Under the pieces are notes generated by a model. That model saw nothing but the letters and a program-made list of their open reading frames with translations. It searched no databases and was not told the DNA's origin. 64,000 nucleotides of DNA from Rhabdophis nuchalis. Taxonomy: Eukaryota > Chordata > Lepidosauria > Squamata > Natricidae. Of the stretch, positions 1-11,760 are shown one piece after another. Location of the stretch: contig CM077645.1 of NCBI GenBank assembly GCA_039707465.1, forward strand, positions 148,671,503 through 148,735,502. The letters run 5' to 3'. The position numbers were made by a program, and so were the translations under genes. How positions within the stretch are numbered: the stretch's first letter is position 1; each line of letters starts with the position of its first letter.

Positions 1-1
1 T

Positions 2-184
2 GGCGAAAAGTTAACCGGATTAACGGATCATGTGGCTAATTTGACATTGGAAGTTCAAAAAGCTAAAGAACAGATAAGTGAATTGAATGTTAGTTTTGTA
101 AACCAACTCAATCCCTTAAAATCTGAAATTAAAGTCCATTTTTACTATTTCCTTCACTTAAACCAGGTTTTGGAAGGTAAGTAG
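2..184 (+). pseudogene. Coiled-coil ORF fragment, possibly retrotransposon ORF1
   Basis: An open frame enters from the left edge and stops at TAG 182-184. About the first 30 residues show a regular 3-4 spacing of L, V and I (LTGLTDHVANLTLEVQKAKE and onward), which predicts a coiled coil. No splice acceptor or start is visible, so it is a fragment. The coiled coil recalls the N-terminal half of L1-type ORF1 proteins, but no RNA-binding domain is present to confirm it. It sits in the intron before LY86 exon 785-913 and does not resemble LY86 exon 2. Confidence 0.3.
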
Positions 185-784
185 GGTTTGGACAAACAAA
201 AAAATTGTTTACACAATGTACAATTAAACCTTACAATTTGCTACACTGAATGTGGTATGGGCTATAGGCATGGCTGGCTTCAAGAAAAGATTGGGCCAAT
301 TCATAGAAGTCATGGGCATCAATGGCTATTAGTCTTCCTGGTAGCATGACTGCCTGTGGCGGCCATCTACAGAGTGGCCTGATTTTTTTAGATCTAGCCA
401 TCTGTCCTGCCTTGACTTACCAGATTTCAGTTTTGTTCAACTCTGGTCTTGCAAGAATCAACTAGGTTTTTAAGCCAATCTGAGCCACACCATAATTTTG
501 TCCCAAGAATGAAACTTACTGAGGATGGATTTTGTAATTGTTAAATCAAAACCAAACTCCCACTACATCCCAATGTAGATATTTCTCTACATTGGGTACA
601 AGTTAGAGTGTCCACTTGCTTTAAATTTGGAAATTCACAATAGGTGAGACATGTTGTATAAACCGCATTTCTCACACACATGCATGATCATGCTCTCTGT
701 CTCCTTTTATGAAAAGCAAGCAAGTGGCAAGGCCTTGTTTCTTGTATACTTCCTGATAAGATTCACACTTCATCTTTTCTACAG
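185..784. other. LY86 intron, 3' part, no recognised element
   Basis: This stretch leads into the acceptor at 775-784 (a T-rich tract ending TCTACAG). It is AT-rich and I recognise no repeat, RNA gene or open frame in it. Confidence 0.5.
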
Positions 785-913
785 GACATGCCATCAATGA
801 ACTCTCTGTGGATTTCAGTCTTACTATTAATGGACAGATTGTACCACTTTACAGCAAACAAGTTTGTCAACGAAATCAGCCCCAGTTTCAATTCTGTGGA
901 AAGAAGAAAGGAG
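785..913 (+). CDS. LY86: LY86 (MD-1) coding exon, third from the end
   Basis: LY86 encodes MD-1, a small secreted ML-domain protein that binds the RP105 (CD180) ectodomain and tunes Toll-like receptor 4 signalling on B cells and myeloid cells. The exon is bounded by TTTCTACAG before 785 and GTAATT from 914. It begins with the last two bases of a split codon and reads HAINELSVDFSLTINGQIVP and onward, ending in FCGKKKG plus one base. The IxEL start and the Cys-Gly-basic-Gly end match the central part of MD-1. Two cysteines (in KQVCQ and QFCGK) fit the conserved ML-domain pattern. The frame joins exactly to the next exon (G plus AA gives Glu). An overlapping open frame starting at the ATG at 788 is a different reading frame and spurious. 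Upstream exons (signal peptide and first ML strands) are outside the window. Confidence 0.88.
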
Positions 914-925
914 GTAATTTTTTTT

Positions 926-1674
926 CTTCATGCAATGGCATTGAAAAAAAGTGGCATGACCATTTTTCACACTAGCAACTGTAGCAGCATCCCCATGTTC
1001 ACATGATCAAAGTTTAGATGCTTGGCAACTGGCATGTATTTATGTCGGTTGCAGTGTCCTGGCTCATGTGATCAACTTTTGGAATCTTCCTGTCAGGGTT
1101 CCAAGTAACACTCCCAATGAAAGAAGACTCCAAGGCTTGAGTTCCCTCAAAGTTCCATTTCATTAAAGATGTCGTATTAGCACATCTGGGAAAACCTGAA
1201 TCTGAAAGCTTCCAGGTTTTCCCCACCCAAACGAAAGTTCAAGTCCCTGCCCAGCACCCACATGTCCATCACATGACACCATCCAAAACAGGAGATGCCT
1301 CCCAGTCACCTCATCACAGCTGCAGGGCCAGACAACCTTGACTTTCTGAGAAAGAAAGTTATTATGGCTAAATATCACCCACACTCTGTATAATCCCCCC
1401 TCCCTTATTTCCACAGTAGAAAATGTGGCGGGCCTGAAGTCCCAAAGGTAAAAAGATGGCTTCCAGGTCTGACACTTCTGATGTGCAAACTCAATAGGGA
1501 AGTCAGATTCACTTAACAACCGTGTTACTAACTTAACAACTGTGGTGATTCACTTAACATGTGTTAAGGCAAGAAAGGTCATAAAATGGGGTAAAACTCA
1601 TTTAACATCTGTCTTGCTTGGCAAGAGAAATTTTAGCCTCAATTGTGGCCATAGGTTGAGGACAACCTGTACTT
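926..1674. mobile_element. Mariner-like MITE split by a solo LTR
   Basis: The flanks at 926-1090 and 1475-1674 together match the MITE that is complete at 6310-6692: the CACATGATCAAAG block, the 'attcacttaacaaccgtgtt' block and the end 'gaggacaacctgta'. The left terminal repeat is decayed. The copy begins only about a dozen bases after the LY86 exon donor at 914. It was later interrupted by the LTR at 1091-1474. Confidence 0.7.
1091..1474. mobile_element. Probable solo LTR, 384 bp
   Basis: It starts TGTCAG and ends CTGACA, the short inverted ends usual for LTRs. It is flanked by CTTCC (1086-1090) and CTTCT (1475-1479), a 5-bp duplication with one mismatch. Removing it restores the continuity of the surrounding MITE. 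No internal retroelement genes are present. I cannot assign it to a Ty3/gypsy or retroviral family from the LTR alone. Confidence 0.6.
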
Positions 1675-2714
1675 CCGTTAAAAAAAACCAACTAGGTGAC
1701 TTGGCAGTGGCAGAGCCAAGCTGGGTTCTTGACTCACAAAGAGCTCCATTACTTTCAGGATATTCCCCAGGATATTAATGCCCTTAGCTTCTACCCAGAG
1801 AGGTGTGCATACCATTTCCTTTAATGGCTGCTAGAATGCTTCCTCTTTGACATTTCAAAAGTCTATTAAGAAACCAGGACTGGTTTCTGAATGCTTGGTT
1901 GTTGTTTTTCACTTCTGGAAAGTTGTTATTTGTGTTTCGCTGACTGTGTTTTATTCTGGTATCTTAATATAGGCGGTTTTATTGATTTGTGATATGTGGA
2001 GGTTATACTGTGTTTGCTATGTTTTTATCTCACCTTATTCAGAATCAGTTGTAACAAAGAACAGGCTGGAAAGTCTGTAAATAATAAAAAGGAAAGAAAA
2101 TATTCAGTAGAAAATTTCAGATAGTCATGTATCCTAAAGAAATATTCTCAAGGCAAATGCTGTCAGCAAAAATATTGGTTTATTTAAGACAGGCATGTTG
2201 AGAGATATCCTTATTAAGCCAAATGCAATTCTGTGTTATCCAAAGGACTATCACATTCAGACAATACTAATACATAATTGAATACATACCTGAAAATATA
2301 TTATGCTAATAGCAATTTTTAACTATCAGTGAGGAAACGAGAAATATCCATTCAAAAGAGGGATGTATCAATGAGCTCAGAGAAACCCAAGTTCACCAAA
2401 GATCTTCAGAGGGAAAGTCCTAAGAATAGGGAAGGAGCCAAAGCAACCCACTAGAGGTTGAATAAGAAACTTGGAATTCTGGCTAACTGAGGTACAAGAA
2501 ATACAACCAGATGGAGAAATAGAATGCTATATATTGGATGAGTTTCCACTTATATATTGCAGTGATGGTTGAGCACCTCTTGAGAATCAACAACATAAAG
2601 TGTAGTGAGGAATACAAAAACAAATAATTATCTTTAATTAATGTCTGATTAATTAGGGGGGGAAAAGCATGATTATAAGGAGACAGTCAACCTGTAGTAG
2701 CAGTGTAAGGTACA
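1675..2714. other. LY86 intron 3, no recognised element
   Basis: AT-rich intronic sequence; I see no repeat, exon or RNA gene that I can support. Confidence 0.4.
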
Positions 2715-2895
2715 AAGCTAAAAACCAGAAGCCTGTGAGTTTTAGTTCTATTTAGCTGGTGATCTTGTGCCAATCACTTTCTTTCAGCCCTCGAAAGAAG
2801 GCAATGGCAAATGATGTCATGAAAAATGCAGGGACTTGTCCAGGCAGTCACCAGAAGTATTTTTTTTTAAAAAGTGATTTGAAGGCACAGAAAAA
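2715..2895 (+). mobile_element. tRNA-derived SINE fragment
   Basis: It carries the SINE body motifs 'caatcactttctttcagccc', 'ggcaatggcaaa', 'cagggacttgtccaggcag' and 'gatttgaaggcaca', which are shared with the fragment at 9590-9745. The tRNA-like head is not clear, so the copy is degraded. Confidence 0.5.
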
Positions 2896-4099
2896 GAGGA
2901 GGCAGAGGACATAAACAAAAAAGCAAATCCAAAATAAGAGCTCTGATAGTATAAGCATCGGTCTATTTTCCTAATTAGAAAGTTGAAGAAGATTGCATAT
3001 TAATACAAAGTTATACTCTCCCTTGAGATTAACGACAAAGTCAAATAACATGGTGTTTTTTCTTATCAATAATGTAGAACTAATTAGCATTACCTTCTTC
3101 CCGGACATTTTTTTCAATTTCCTATTCTTGGGCTTTCCTGATGGTTTTCCATTTGAGTACTAATCAATTTTGACCTTTTTCCAGATCAGCCAAGGTTGAA
3201 AATCTGTTTGTTATCTTTTCTGCAGGATGTCTGCCACTTCTTATCGGCTACTTGATTTCTTGCCCCAAATCAAATGAAAAGGGGTAACCAAAGTGAGAGT
3301 AGGGAACTCAGATGCTTATCTCTGCTAAAAGTAGCCATGACCCCCAAAAGGCTTTATAAACAGATTTAGGAATTTGGGTTAGGAATTAGAGTTGACAAAT
3401 CTTCTGCTTGGTGAACCAGCAGATTAACATCACCTGTTCTGTTTAATAATTCTGAGGAATACATAGATAGTGCAGCAAACATGAAATGAGCATCATTTAT
3501 AGCACAATAAGGTAATCAAACAGATTCAAAGGTATCTTAAGTCTTCCATCTTGACATCTTAATCAGAGTTATAATCATGAATACATTGCTGTGAGCTTCC
3601 TTCATGCTGATGCCACAATCCATCCATTAAGATGTGCTCTGAGGATCTGCGGGCACAATTTTTATGTAGCTTGAAGATATCAGGCAGTAATAACCAAATG
3701 CCACCCAAGCACACAATCATGCGAATTATGGACATGATACTGGTGACAAACATTAATTCTCATATGCTCACAAATCTCCCTGACAGCTACCTCATTCTGA
3801 GAAATGGGAAAAAACCCCTCCAGAATATTCAAGAGAAAGAAAGGCAATCTATTGCAAAAGCTACACAAACAGTTCCTTACGCAGAGAAGTAGAAAGTGCT
3901 GTTCTTTTGTTTGTTCGTTCAACTTACATAGCCATCAATCTCAGATACATGACCCTGGATGGCTTAACAAAGATGTTTTTTTTTAAATGTCAAAACACAT
4001 AAATGCAAAAATGAAATACTGTAACTATTAAAATCATAAAAATATATGGTAATCAGTGGGAAAACACATTTTTATTAATAATACAGCCCCTTTTGCTGG
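2896..4099. other. LY86 intron 3, no recognised element
   Basis: Unassigned intronic sequence. Open frames of 60-86 codons on both strands overlap each other here and show no domain or splice support. Confidence 0.4.
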
Positions 4100-4107
4100 T
4101 GCCACAC

Positions 4108-5728
4108 CAGAGGTGGTATTCTGACCAGTTCTGGAGAACCGATAGTGGAAATTTTGAATAGTTCGGAGTACCGGTAAATACCACCTCTGACGGACCACAC
4201 CCCCATCTATTCTCCCTCCCAAGTCCCAGCTGCAATAACCTTCAAATCAAATCAAATCAAATTTAATTTGTAGACCGCTCCCTCTCCCCGAAGGGACTCG
4301 GGGCGGTGCACAGGAGATTAAAAAGCGTACAAACATAAAAACATTATAAATATATAAAATCAAATTAAACAACTATATCCCTGCGCTAAAAACCTAAAAT
4401 CCTTAAAAACTAAACCGCTTAAAAACTAAATTAAAACAATTTGAATATTCAGACTAGAGGCTGGAAAGGTAGATTAGGCCAGGCCAGCCTGCTGGAAGAA
4501 ATGAGTCTTAAGCTTTTGGCGGAAGGAACGGAGGTCCGAGGTTGTTCTGAGCTTGGGGGGTAGGTCGTTCCATAGGGTTGGGCCCGCGACAGAGAAGGCC
4601 CTTCCCCTGGGCGTTGCCCGCTGGCATTGCCTAGTGGACGGCACCCGGAGAAGTCCCTCTCTGTGGGAGCGAATCGGTCGAAGAGATGTATGGGGCAGGA
4701 TGCGATCCCGCAGATAGCTAGGTCCCATGCCATGGAGCGCTTTGAAGATGGTAATCAACACCTTGAAGCGCACCCGAAAGACCACAGGCAGCCAGTGCAG
4801 CTCGCACAGAAGCAGTGTTACGTGGGAATGCCTAGGGGCTCCTAGAATTGCCCGCGTGGTTGCATGTAGAGAGCATCACAATAGTCTAGACGGGATGTCA
4901 CAAGGGCATGAGTGACCGTGCGAAGGGCATCCCGGTCCAATAGGGGATGCAACTGGTGTACCAGGCGAACCTGGTAGAACGCCCCCCTGGCCACGGCCGT
5001 CACTTGATCTTCCATAGACAGCCGGGTATCCAGGAGGACGCCCAAATTGCATGCCCCATCCATAGGGGCTAGATGTTCACCCTATGGCCAGTGATGGAGT
5101 AAACTGGTTGTACCAGGATGCCGGAAGCCACAGCCACTCGGTCTTGGACAGGTTGAATCTGAGTCTGTTCCTTCCCATCCAGACCCGTACGGCTTCCAGG
5201 CACCGGGACATCACTTCGACGGCATCGTTGGGGTGGTTCGGGGTAGATATATACATCTGCGTATCATCAGCGTAGAGATGGTACTCTACCCCAAAACCAT
5301 GGATGATCTCACCCAGCGGCTTCATATATGTGTAAACAGGAGCGGCAAGAGGACCGACCCTGAGGCACCTCACATGTGAGGGGTCTCGATGCCGACCTCT
5401 GCCCTCCTGCCAACACAAATTGCGATTGACCGGAGAGGTAGGAGGAGAACCACCGTAAAACGGTGCCTCTCACCCCCAGCCCCTCCAGTCGATGCAATAG
5501 GATACCATGGCCAATGGTATCAAAAGCCGCCAAGAGGTCTAATAGAACCAGGATGGAGGAACAACCCCCATCTCTGGCCCTCCAGAGATCATCTACCAAC
5601 CTTCCCCTGGAGTAGGGAGGGAATGGAGATTTTACAGTATACTTCTCCAGCCACACCCACCAAGCCACACCATGCCCACCAAGCCACGCCACAGAACCGG
5701 TAGTAAAAAAAAATGAATCCCACCACTG
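4108..5728. mobile_element. hAT MITE (group 2) carrying a CR1/L3 insertion
   Basis: The ends are CAGAGGTGGTATTC and GAATCCCACCACTG, with a perfect 8-bp duplication TGCCACAC at 4100-4107 and 5729-5736. The hAT halves are 4108-4243 and 5598-5728. They align with the uninterrupted relative at 20416-20700. Confidence 0.85.
4244..5597 (-). mobile_element. CR1/L3-like LINE 3' part nested in hAT
   Basis: A 1.35-kb minus-strand insertion, flanked by AACCTTC at 4237-4243 and 5598-5604. It encodes, in several frames, the C-terminal half of a reverse-transcriptase protein: SSILVLLDLLAAFDTIGHGI, a YADD box (YHLYADDTQMYIS), SKTEWLWLP, and the terminal domain starting near FRVRFKVLITIFKALHG. Frameshifts and stops break it into at least five pieces. 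The 3' end has the CACCGCCCCGAGTCCC block and a short TTTGA repeat. It is older and more damaged than the copy at 11761-14593. Confidence 0.85.
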
Positions 5729-5736
5729 TGCCACAC

Positions 5737-6307
5737 TGTCACTACCAGATTCCCAGGACAGATGTCAGAGCCATGTCTTCAGGTCCTTCTGGAAGGCCAG
5801 TTATGTTGGCCTTCTGCTAGCCTGCCAACTGGAGGAGTAATGATCCAGAGAGTTGCTGCCCTGACTCTCCTTCTGGGTCCCATCAGATGATATTCCTTTG
5901 TGGATGTGTTGGATGTATGCATTCTTGTAGGACCTGTTGGGATGGTTAGATATGATTGGAAAGACAGAAAGAGACTCTTTATCAAACAGGAACCACTTCA
6001 ATTTTAGGACTCAGAAGTTCTGAATCTTGAAAAGGAAAAGAAATAATAAGTAAGTAATATAAGTAATAATGTATACTATAACATGTCATTTCTGATGGAT
6101 TTTCATGAATCAATTGAAAATATAACCAAAAACAACTTTATTGGAACCATACAAACTAATACATGTGATTTATTAGTTTATTAAAATATTTAATCGCAAT
6201 ATTTTTTTAAATAGCTTCTAAGTTATTTATTATTCTACCATAAATTTTGCGCACTCACTCATCATAGTTACTATAAATCTAGCAGGCTTTACGTGTCCAT
6301 CAATACA
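5737..6307. other. LY86 intron 3, no recognised element
   Basis: Unassigned AT-rich intronic sequence between two transposons. Confidence 0.4.
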
Positions 6308-6309
6308 TA

Positions 6310-6692
6310 CAGATAGTGTTCAACTTATAACAATTCATTTAGTGACCATTTGAAGTTACAATGGCACTGTTAAATGTGACTTATGACTAGTATTCACACT
6401 TACAACCATTGGTCACATGATCAAAGTTCATATGCTTGGCAACTGACTCATGTTTATGACAGTTGCAGTGTCCCGGGGTCATGTGATCACCTTTTGTGAT
6501 GTTCTGACAAGGAAAATCAACTGGGAAGACAGATTCACTTAGCAACCATGTTACTAATTTAACAACCAGAGTGATTCACTTAGCAACTGTGGCAAGAAGG
6601 GTTGAAAAATTGGGCAAAATCCATTAAACAAATGTCTCATTTAGCAACAGAAAATTTAGGCTGAATTGTAATTGTAAGTCGAAGACGACCTG
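6310..6692. mobile_element. Mariner-like MITE, complete
   Basis: A 383-bp element with TA at 6308-6309 and 6693-6694. The ends are CAGATAGTGTTCAACTTA and TAAGTCGAAGACGACCTG, a diverged inverted repeat. There is no transposase frame. It is the uninterrupted reference copy for the interrupted relatives at 926, 17490, 42507 and 53756. Confidence 0.75.
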
Positions 6693-6889
6693 TACTACAC
6701 AACTGATCCTCCACAAAAAATGAGGGTCTTTTCAGGAAGAATATTAGTTTTTTCTTTTTTAAAAGCAACTTTAGTTTTATAGTACTCCATTTGGTTAACT
6801 GTTTGCCTCTTGGAAACATATGTGATATTCTATGAAACATACACAGTGATTACATAAGAGTGAAAATCATATATATCATGTGCATAGAC

Positions 6890-7368
6890 CAGGGGTGAAA
6901 CTTACCTTCGCTACCGGGTCGCAAATGTGAGCGTGTGCCACCGCCGTGCATGCGCAGGACCTTTCGCGCATGCACAGAGCGTCAAAAGCGGGGTGTGGTG
7001 ATGTCCAGGCGGGTGGTTGGTGTTGAGGTCCTCAACTTGCAGCCGGTCCTCGACTTACGACCGGCCGCAAGTCTTCAACCTCACCCCTGTAGGCTTGGTA
7101 ACAGCCAGTCGCGTCTGATTGGCTCAGACACGACTGGCTGGAATTGGGTTGCTGGGCGTCCTGATTGGTTCCCCACTTGACAGCTCTCGGTTTTTAAAAA
7201 TTTATTTTCGTATTTATATCCCACGCCCATCTCCCACCAAGGGGCATATCCCGCGCCCATCTCCCACCAACTATTGACAGCTTAAATAGCTGTCAACAGT
7301 TGGACCCTCCCGCCGCCACTGCTACCGGTTCGCCCAAACCAGATAGAATCATCTAAATTGCACCACTG
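6890..7368. mobile_element. hAT MITE (group 2), 479 bp
   Basis: The ends are CAGGGGTGAAACTTACC and TCTAAATTGCACCACTG, flanked by GCATAGAC (6882-6889) and GCACAGAC (7369-7376). Its interior holds the tract at about 7186-7290 ('tttattttcgtatttatatc', then a duplicated 'ccgcgcccatctcccacc'), which resembles a LINE 3' tail. Confidence 0.75.
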
Positions 7369-7533
7369 GCACAGACCATATTTCCAAGATCTGGGGGGAG
7401 GAGGGAGAGAAAAAATGTTCGCTACCAAAGATTTTGAAAAGGTACAAAACTGACCAAAATATAATTATAATGAGGGAGGGAAAGTACCTTCAAGTTGAGT
7501 TAGCACCCTTCCCTGATATCCTTCAGTTCTGAA

Positions 7534-8031
<498 letters not shown>

Positions 8032-8075
8032 GTTCTGAAGTACCACATTTGGGGATGAACAGCAACAGCATCCCT

Positions 8076-8077
<2 letters not shown>

Positions 8078-8128
<51 letters not shown>
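8078..8128 (+). repeat. (CT)n then (CA)n dinucleotide repeat
   Basis: CT repeats switch to CA repeats at about 8107. The tract lies just outside the hAT copy ending at 8031. Confidence 0.95.
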
Positions 8129-9123
8129 TAGAAACCAGCCCTCTGGGAAACCAGGAGAAGATTGTAAAGGAAATCCTGGCTCCACCCTGGCTCTGGCCAA
8201 ACACTGAAGGGAAACCAAAATGAGCCTGGAGCTCAGCCAAGCTGAGGCGGCTGGTAGAAAGCCACCGATCAGGATTGAAACAAAACATAAACTTTGAAGA
8301 GGCTTTTTTGCTAGTAGACATTCTGCCTTTTGTTGTTGTTGTTTCAGGATGCCTTTAAGTATGCATGCATAGTTCTGCTATTATTCTTTCTCTGTGGAAA
8401 AATCAAAAAGATAAACAAGAACATTTGGGCGGGGAATGTAAGGAACTTCTGAGCACATATGCAGCATGACCTACACCAGAATTATAAATAGTTTTGTGAT
8501 CATTAAACAAAGAACCTAACTCCCTTAGTGCACATAACAGACTATTAATTGAATCATATACTGAGAGTAAGGTATCTTGGTTGAAACAGTTACAGCAATG
8601 CAATGCAGTATTATCTCACTATTACATAAAATTTCTGATCCATTCTGTCATTCATCTGTTTAGAAATCTTGTCTGCTTACAGGGTTTTTTTTTTTAAGCA
8701 ATATGTGTTTGCAGACTTTACTTTTCCCAGAATATTCTGACCGACTCCATTTTCTTTCAGGGGCTGTATTATGACTCTATTACTCCACACCTACGATTAT
8801 TCCTTTTATGTTTATTAACTTTTCATTCAAGGACTGAAAGCAGCACATAAGAGTTTTCCCTCATTATATTTTTCTCCATTTTTTACATCTTGGTAGGGTC
8901 CTTGCTCTGGTCCTTGCAGGATGCTAATGGCATTAGAGCATCAACTACAGACGATCAGAAATATTTTGGAGTATCTGAATCCCTTCTAGGAAGAGTTCGT
9001 TCCTGAACATAGGATTGAAACCGCTGAATATCCTGAGTTAGGAAATAACTAATTAATAAATAATAAAAATTTCATAGAGAAAGGTATGCCTAGGTAGAGT
9101 TTAGTAACATTCACCATGGTATT
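8129..9123. other. LY86 intron 3, no recognised element
   Basis: Unassigned intronic sequence; no exon-like or repeat signature recognised. Confidence 0.4.
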
Positions 9124-9131
9124 CTTTAAAC

Positions 9132-9456
9132 CAGGAGTCCCCAACCTTTTTGGCACCAGGGACCAGTTTCATGTTAAAAAAATTCTGCGGACCGGTTTCA
9201 TGTTAAAAACATTCTGCGGGCTCGGCTGGCGTAGAGGGGGAGCGTAGGGTATGTGTGTGAGTTGGCTCACTTGCCCCTCTCGGGCCCCCAACGGCACAAG
9301 CGGCCACGCCTGCGCTCTCCTGCCTCCAGGGGGCTGCCTCCTCCTCCCTCCTCCTCCTCTCCGGCCCTTTCTAAGAGTTGTGCTGCTCACTGCGGCCCGG
9401 TTCCTATCAAGACATGGACCAGCACCGGTCCATGGCCCGGGGGTTGGGGACCCCTG
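9132..9456. mobile_element. hAT MITE (group 1), 325 bp
   Basis: The ends are CAGGAGTCCCCAACC and GGTTGGGGACCCCTG, with a perfect duplication CTTTAAAC at 9124-9131 and 9457-9464. The interior is GC-rich and shares the 'cagggggctgcctcctcctc' type block with 19861-20213 and with the right part of 16199-17379. Confidence 0.9.
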
Positions 9457-9589
9457 CTTTAAACCATTTGGGCTCAGAGGCACTTTCACATGGTTATTTT
9501 ACTCTTTTTTGAGTGGGTAGTTCTAGTCCTGAGGGAGGAACAGTCAAATTTCTGGTCACTCCACTCATTAGAAATCTGGAGTACCACAC

Positions 9590-9745
9590 AAAGCCATCTG
9601 GGGGAACCTTGGGCCGGTATCTCTCTCTCTGCCCTAGGAAGTAGGCAATAGCAAAACCTGAAAAACCTTGCCAAGAAAACTGCGAGGATTTGTCCAGGCA
9701 ATCTCTGAGAACCAGATACGATTGAACAGAAGGCAAAAATATCAT
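9590..9745 (+). mobile_element. tRNA-derived SINE fragment
   Basis: It has the body motifs 'ctaggaagtaggcaatagca', 'ccttgccaagaaaactgc', 'gtccaggcaatctctgag' and 'gatacgattgaacag', matching the family at 2715-2895. The 5' tRNA-like head is not clear. Confidence 0.55.
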
Positions 9746-10927
9746 CAATATATGGATATTACCCCCATTTTATAACACCACCCATGGGCCACAGTGGCGG
9801 TAGTTAGAGTCTGCAGGCTTTGAGCAATTGAATTGTACAAAACAATTGAATTCCAACATGATGGGGGTACTGTTGGTATGTAGGCTCTCTTCTGGGGATG
9901 GTCACAGTCCTCCTGAAAGAGCAAATTCATGACTTGGTTCATCTGGATTTATGTCTCTGCTTAGGCAGCAGGAAGAAGCCATAGCTAGGTGCATCATATC
10001 CCGGTTTCAACTGGTGCACCTGTTATACACCTATACCTTTCTTGGACTGGAAAGTCTTACAACAGAGATTTGTGCTCTTTTACCATGTGATTAGGCGATT
10101 GTGAAAGACAATAAAGGAAATTGAAAGTCTAAGAGGATGAGAGGCTGGAGATAGACCTCAATAATGGTCAAGACATTATAGAGTAGCTCCCCAAAGATGT
10201 ATTGGCCTCACAGTGCTAGGGTTTCATTGAGTGACAAAACTATCCGCTTGAGATGGACACTGGGGCAATGGTGGTAGAATTGAACTCCCTTTTTATTTTG
10301 TTAGACTTTTTGACAAGTTATGATTCATGTTTTAGGTTATGAGATAAATACCTAATTAGATTAGATTGGGAGGATTATTATTTTATTGTGTCTATGTAAT
10401 AAAGAGACAAATCAAAGAATGCATGTTCTCAGTAACCTCTACACTGACTTATTGCAGGGTCATTACAAGGTTTTGTGGGTCAGAGATTGTCTTTTAAGAT
10501 TGTCTGACATGAGCAAAGAATTAAATATTTACTATTTTTTAAGGATTGGAAATTTGCATATAGTGGAGTCAGTTGGAAGTGGGCTATTGGCTGTGATTTG
10601 AAAAACCACTGTAAATAGTAAGATTATTTGTTAATAAATGCTATTATTAACCTTTAAACCATACACAAAGAGACAGGAACAGTATTGTTAAAAAAATTCA
10701 GTAGCTCATTATTTCAGAGAGCTAAAGGCAGTGTGTCAAGTCTGTATTGGAATAGTAATGTTGCATCTAAATTAATGAGCAAGGATCTGATTCTTGGTTT
10801 CTATCCAGGATAGTGTTTCTCTGTGTGTACATGTGGGGTGTTTTAATCATAGAGGTTATTCATGGTATAAAATAGGTGCTGCCTCACCCAGTTTTCTTGC
10901 TCATCACTGGAAATGTTTGTTTTGCAG
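9746..10927. other. LY86 intron 3 end, no recognised element
   Basis: No repeat recognised. The pyrimidine-rich acceptor of the 10928 exon closes the interval. Confidence 0.45.
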
Positions 10928-10980
10928 AATATATTTACTACACAGGGCCCGTCTCTCTGAACATGGAGAACATCCCACAA
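10928..10980 (+). CDS. LY86: LY86 (MD-1) coding exon, penultimate
   Basis: A 53-bp exon with acceptor TTTTGCAG ending at 10927 and donor GTACGT from 10981. With the carried-over G it reads EYIYYTGPVSLNMENIPQ. The YYxGPV and IPQ signatures are typical of MD-1 at this position, directly after the CGKKKG of the preceding exon. The exon finishes on a codon boundary (phase 0), which agrees with the next exon. Intron 3 before it is 10,014 bp and holds several hAT and mariner elements. A longer open frame across this site runs in another frame and is not real. Confidence 0.9.
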
Positions 10981-11754
10981 GTACGTTTTCCCTAATCCTT
11001 TCTAAATTTTATGAAGGAAAAAACATTATTTGTCAAATGTCTAACAGGGTGCAATAATGTTACTTTTAGAAATGAATGTACCAGAGAAGTAAGACGTGTT
11101 AAAGAGGAATGTTAAAGAGGAATGTGGATGTCGCAACATTATCTAGTAAAATCTCATGCATAAGGATCATGTATTCTCATATGGCAACCTGGGAGCAATT
11201 GATTTCATTGCTTGACAACTATGCAGGATAGAGATACATAGCTTGACTCCAGGGTTACTTGAACACTCTAGAGAAAACTGTTACTACAGTGCATTGCAAT
11301 TTCTAATGTGGCAGACAAAGATAATTAAAAACAGCAGAGGAGAATCATTAACAATTTTAAGCTTTCATTAAATTTCAGTGTAAATCAAACCAAATCAAAT
11401 GTAGATCTTGTCCAAACAAATTGTGAAGAGTGGCTCCATTGAGTGCAGCACTCAATGACAAATAGAATTCTTGGCTTAAAAAAATTAGAATATATAAAAA
11501 AAATTAGAAAATATATTAGAAAATGGCCATGATAAAAACAGAAGCCAGACTCAAGAAAATGTTGGTTTGATGAGCAGAGCCCTTCAAAGGAGATCAGTGA
11601 AAGCTTATGAGCAAATGATTTAACTCTATAATGAAATTGTGGAGAACTTGTGTTTTTGTTGTTGTGTTGTGGGTTTCAGTAGGCAAGAACCAGACCAGCA
11701 TTACTGCAGCAGTATTTATTGACTCAAAAAATGGAACTGAGGAACTGCAGCTGG
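10981..11754. other. LY86 intron 4 start, no recognised element
   Basis: Unassigned, AT-rich. A short open frame from 11631 that looks like a signal peptide runs straight into the LINE tail at 11761 and has no splice support. Confidence 0.4.
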
Positions 11755-11760
11755 TTTTTA

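Noticed and set aside
10794..11057. 87-codon open frame over the LY86 exon at 10928
   Set aside because: It runs in a different phase from the exon; only the spliced frame matches MD-1 and joins the neighbouring exons.
11631..11760. Short frame with a signal-peptide-like start (MKLWRTCVFVVVLWVSVG)
   Set aside because: It has no splice sites and runs into a LINE tail; chance hydrophobic codons in AT-rich intron.
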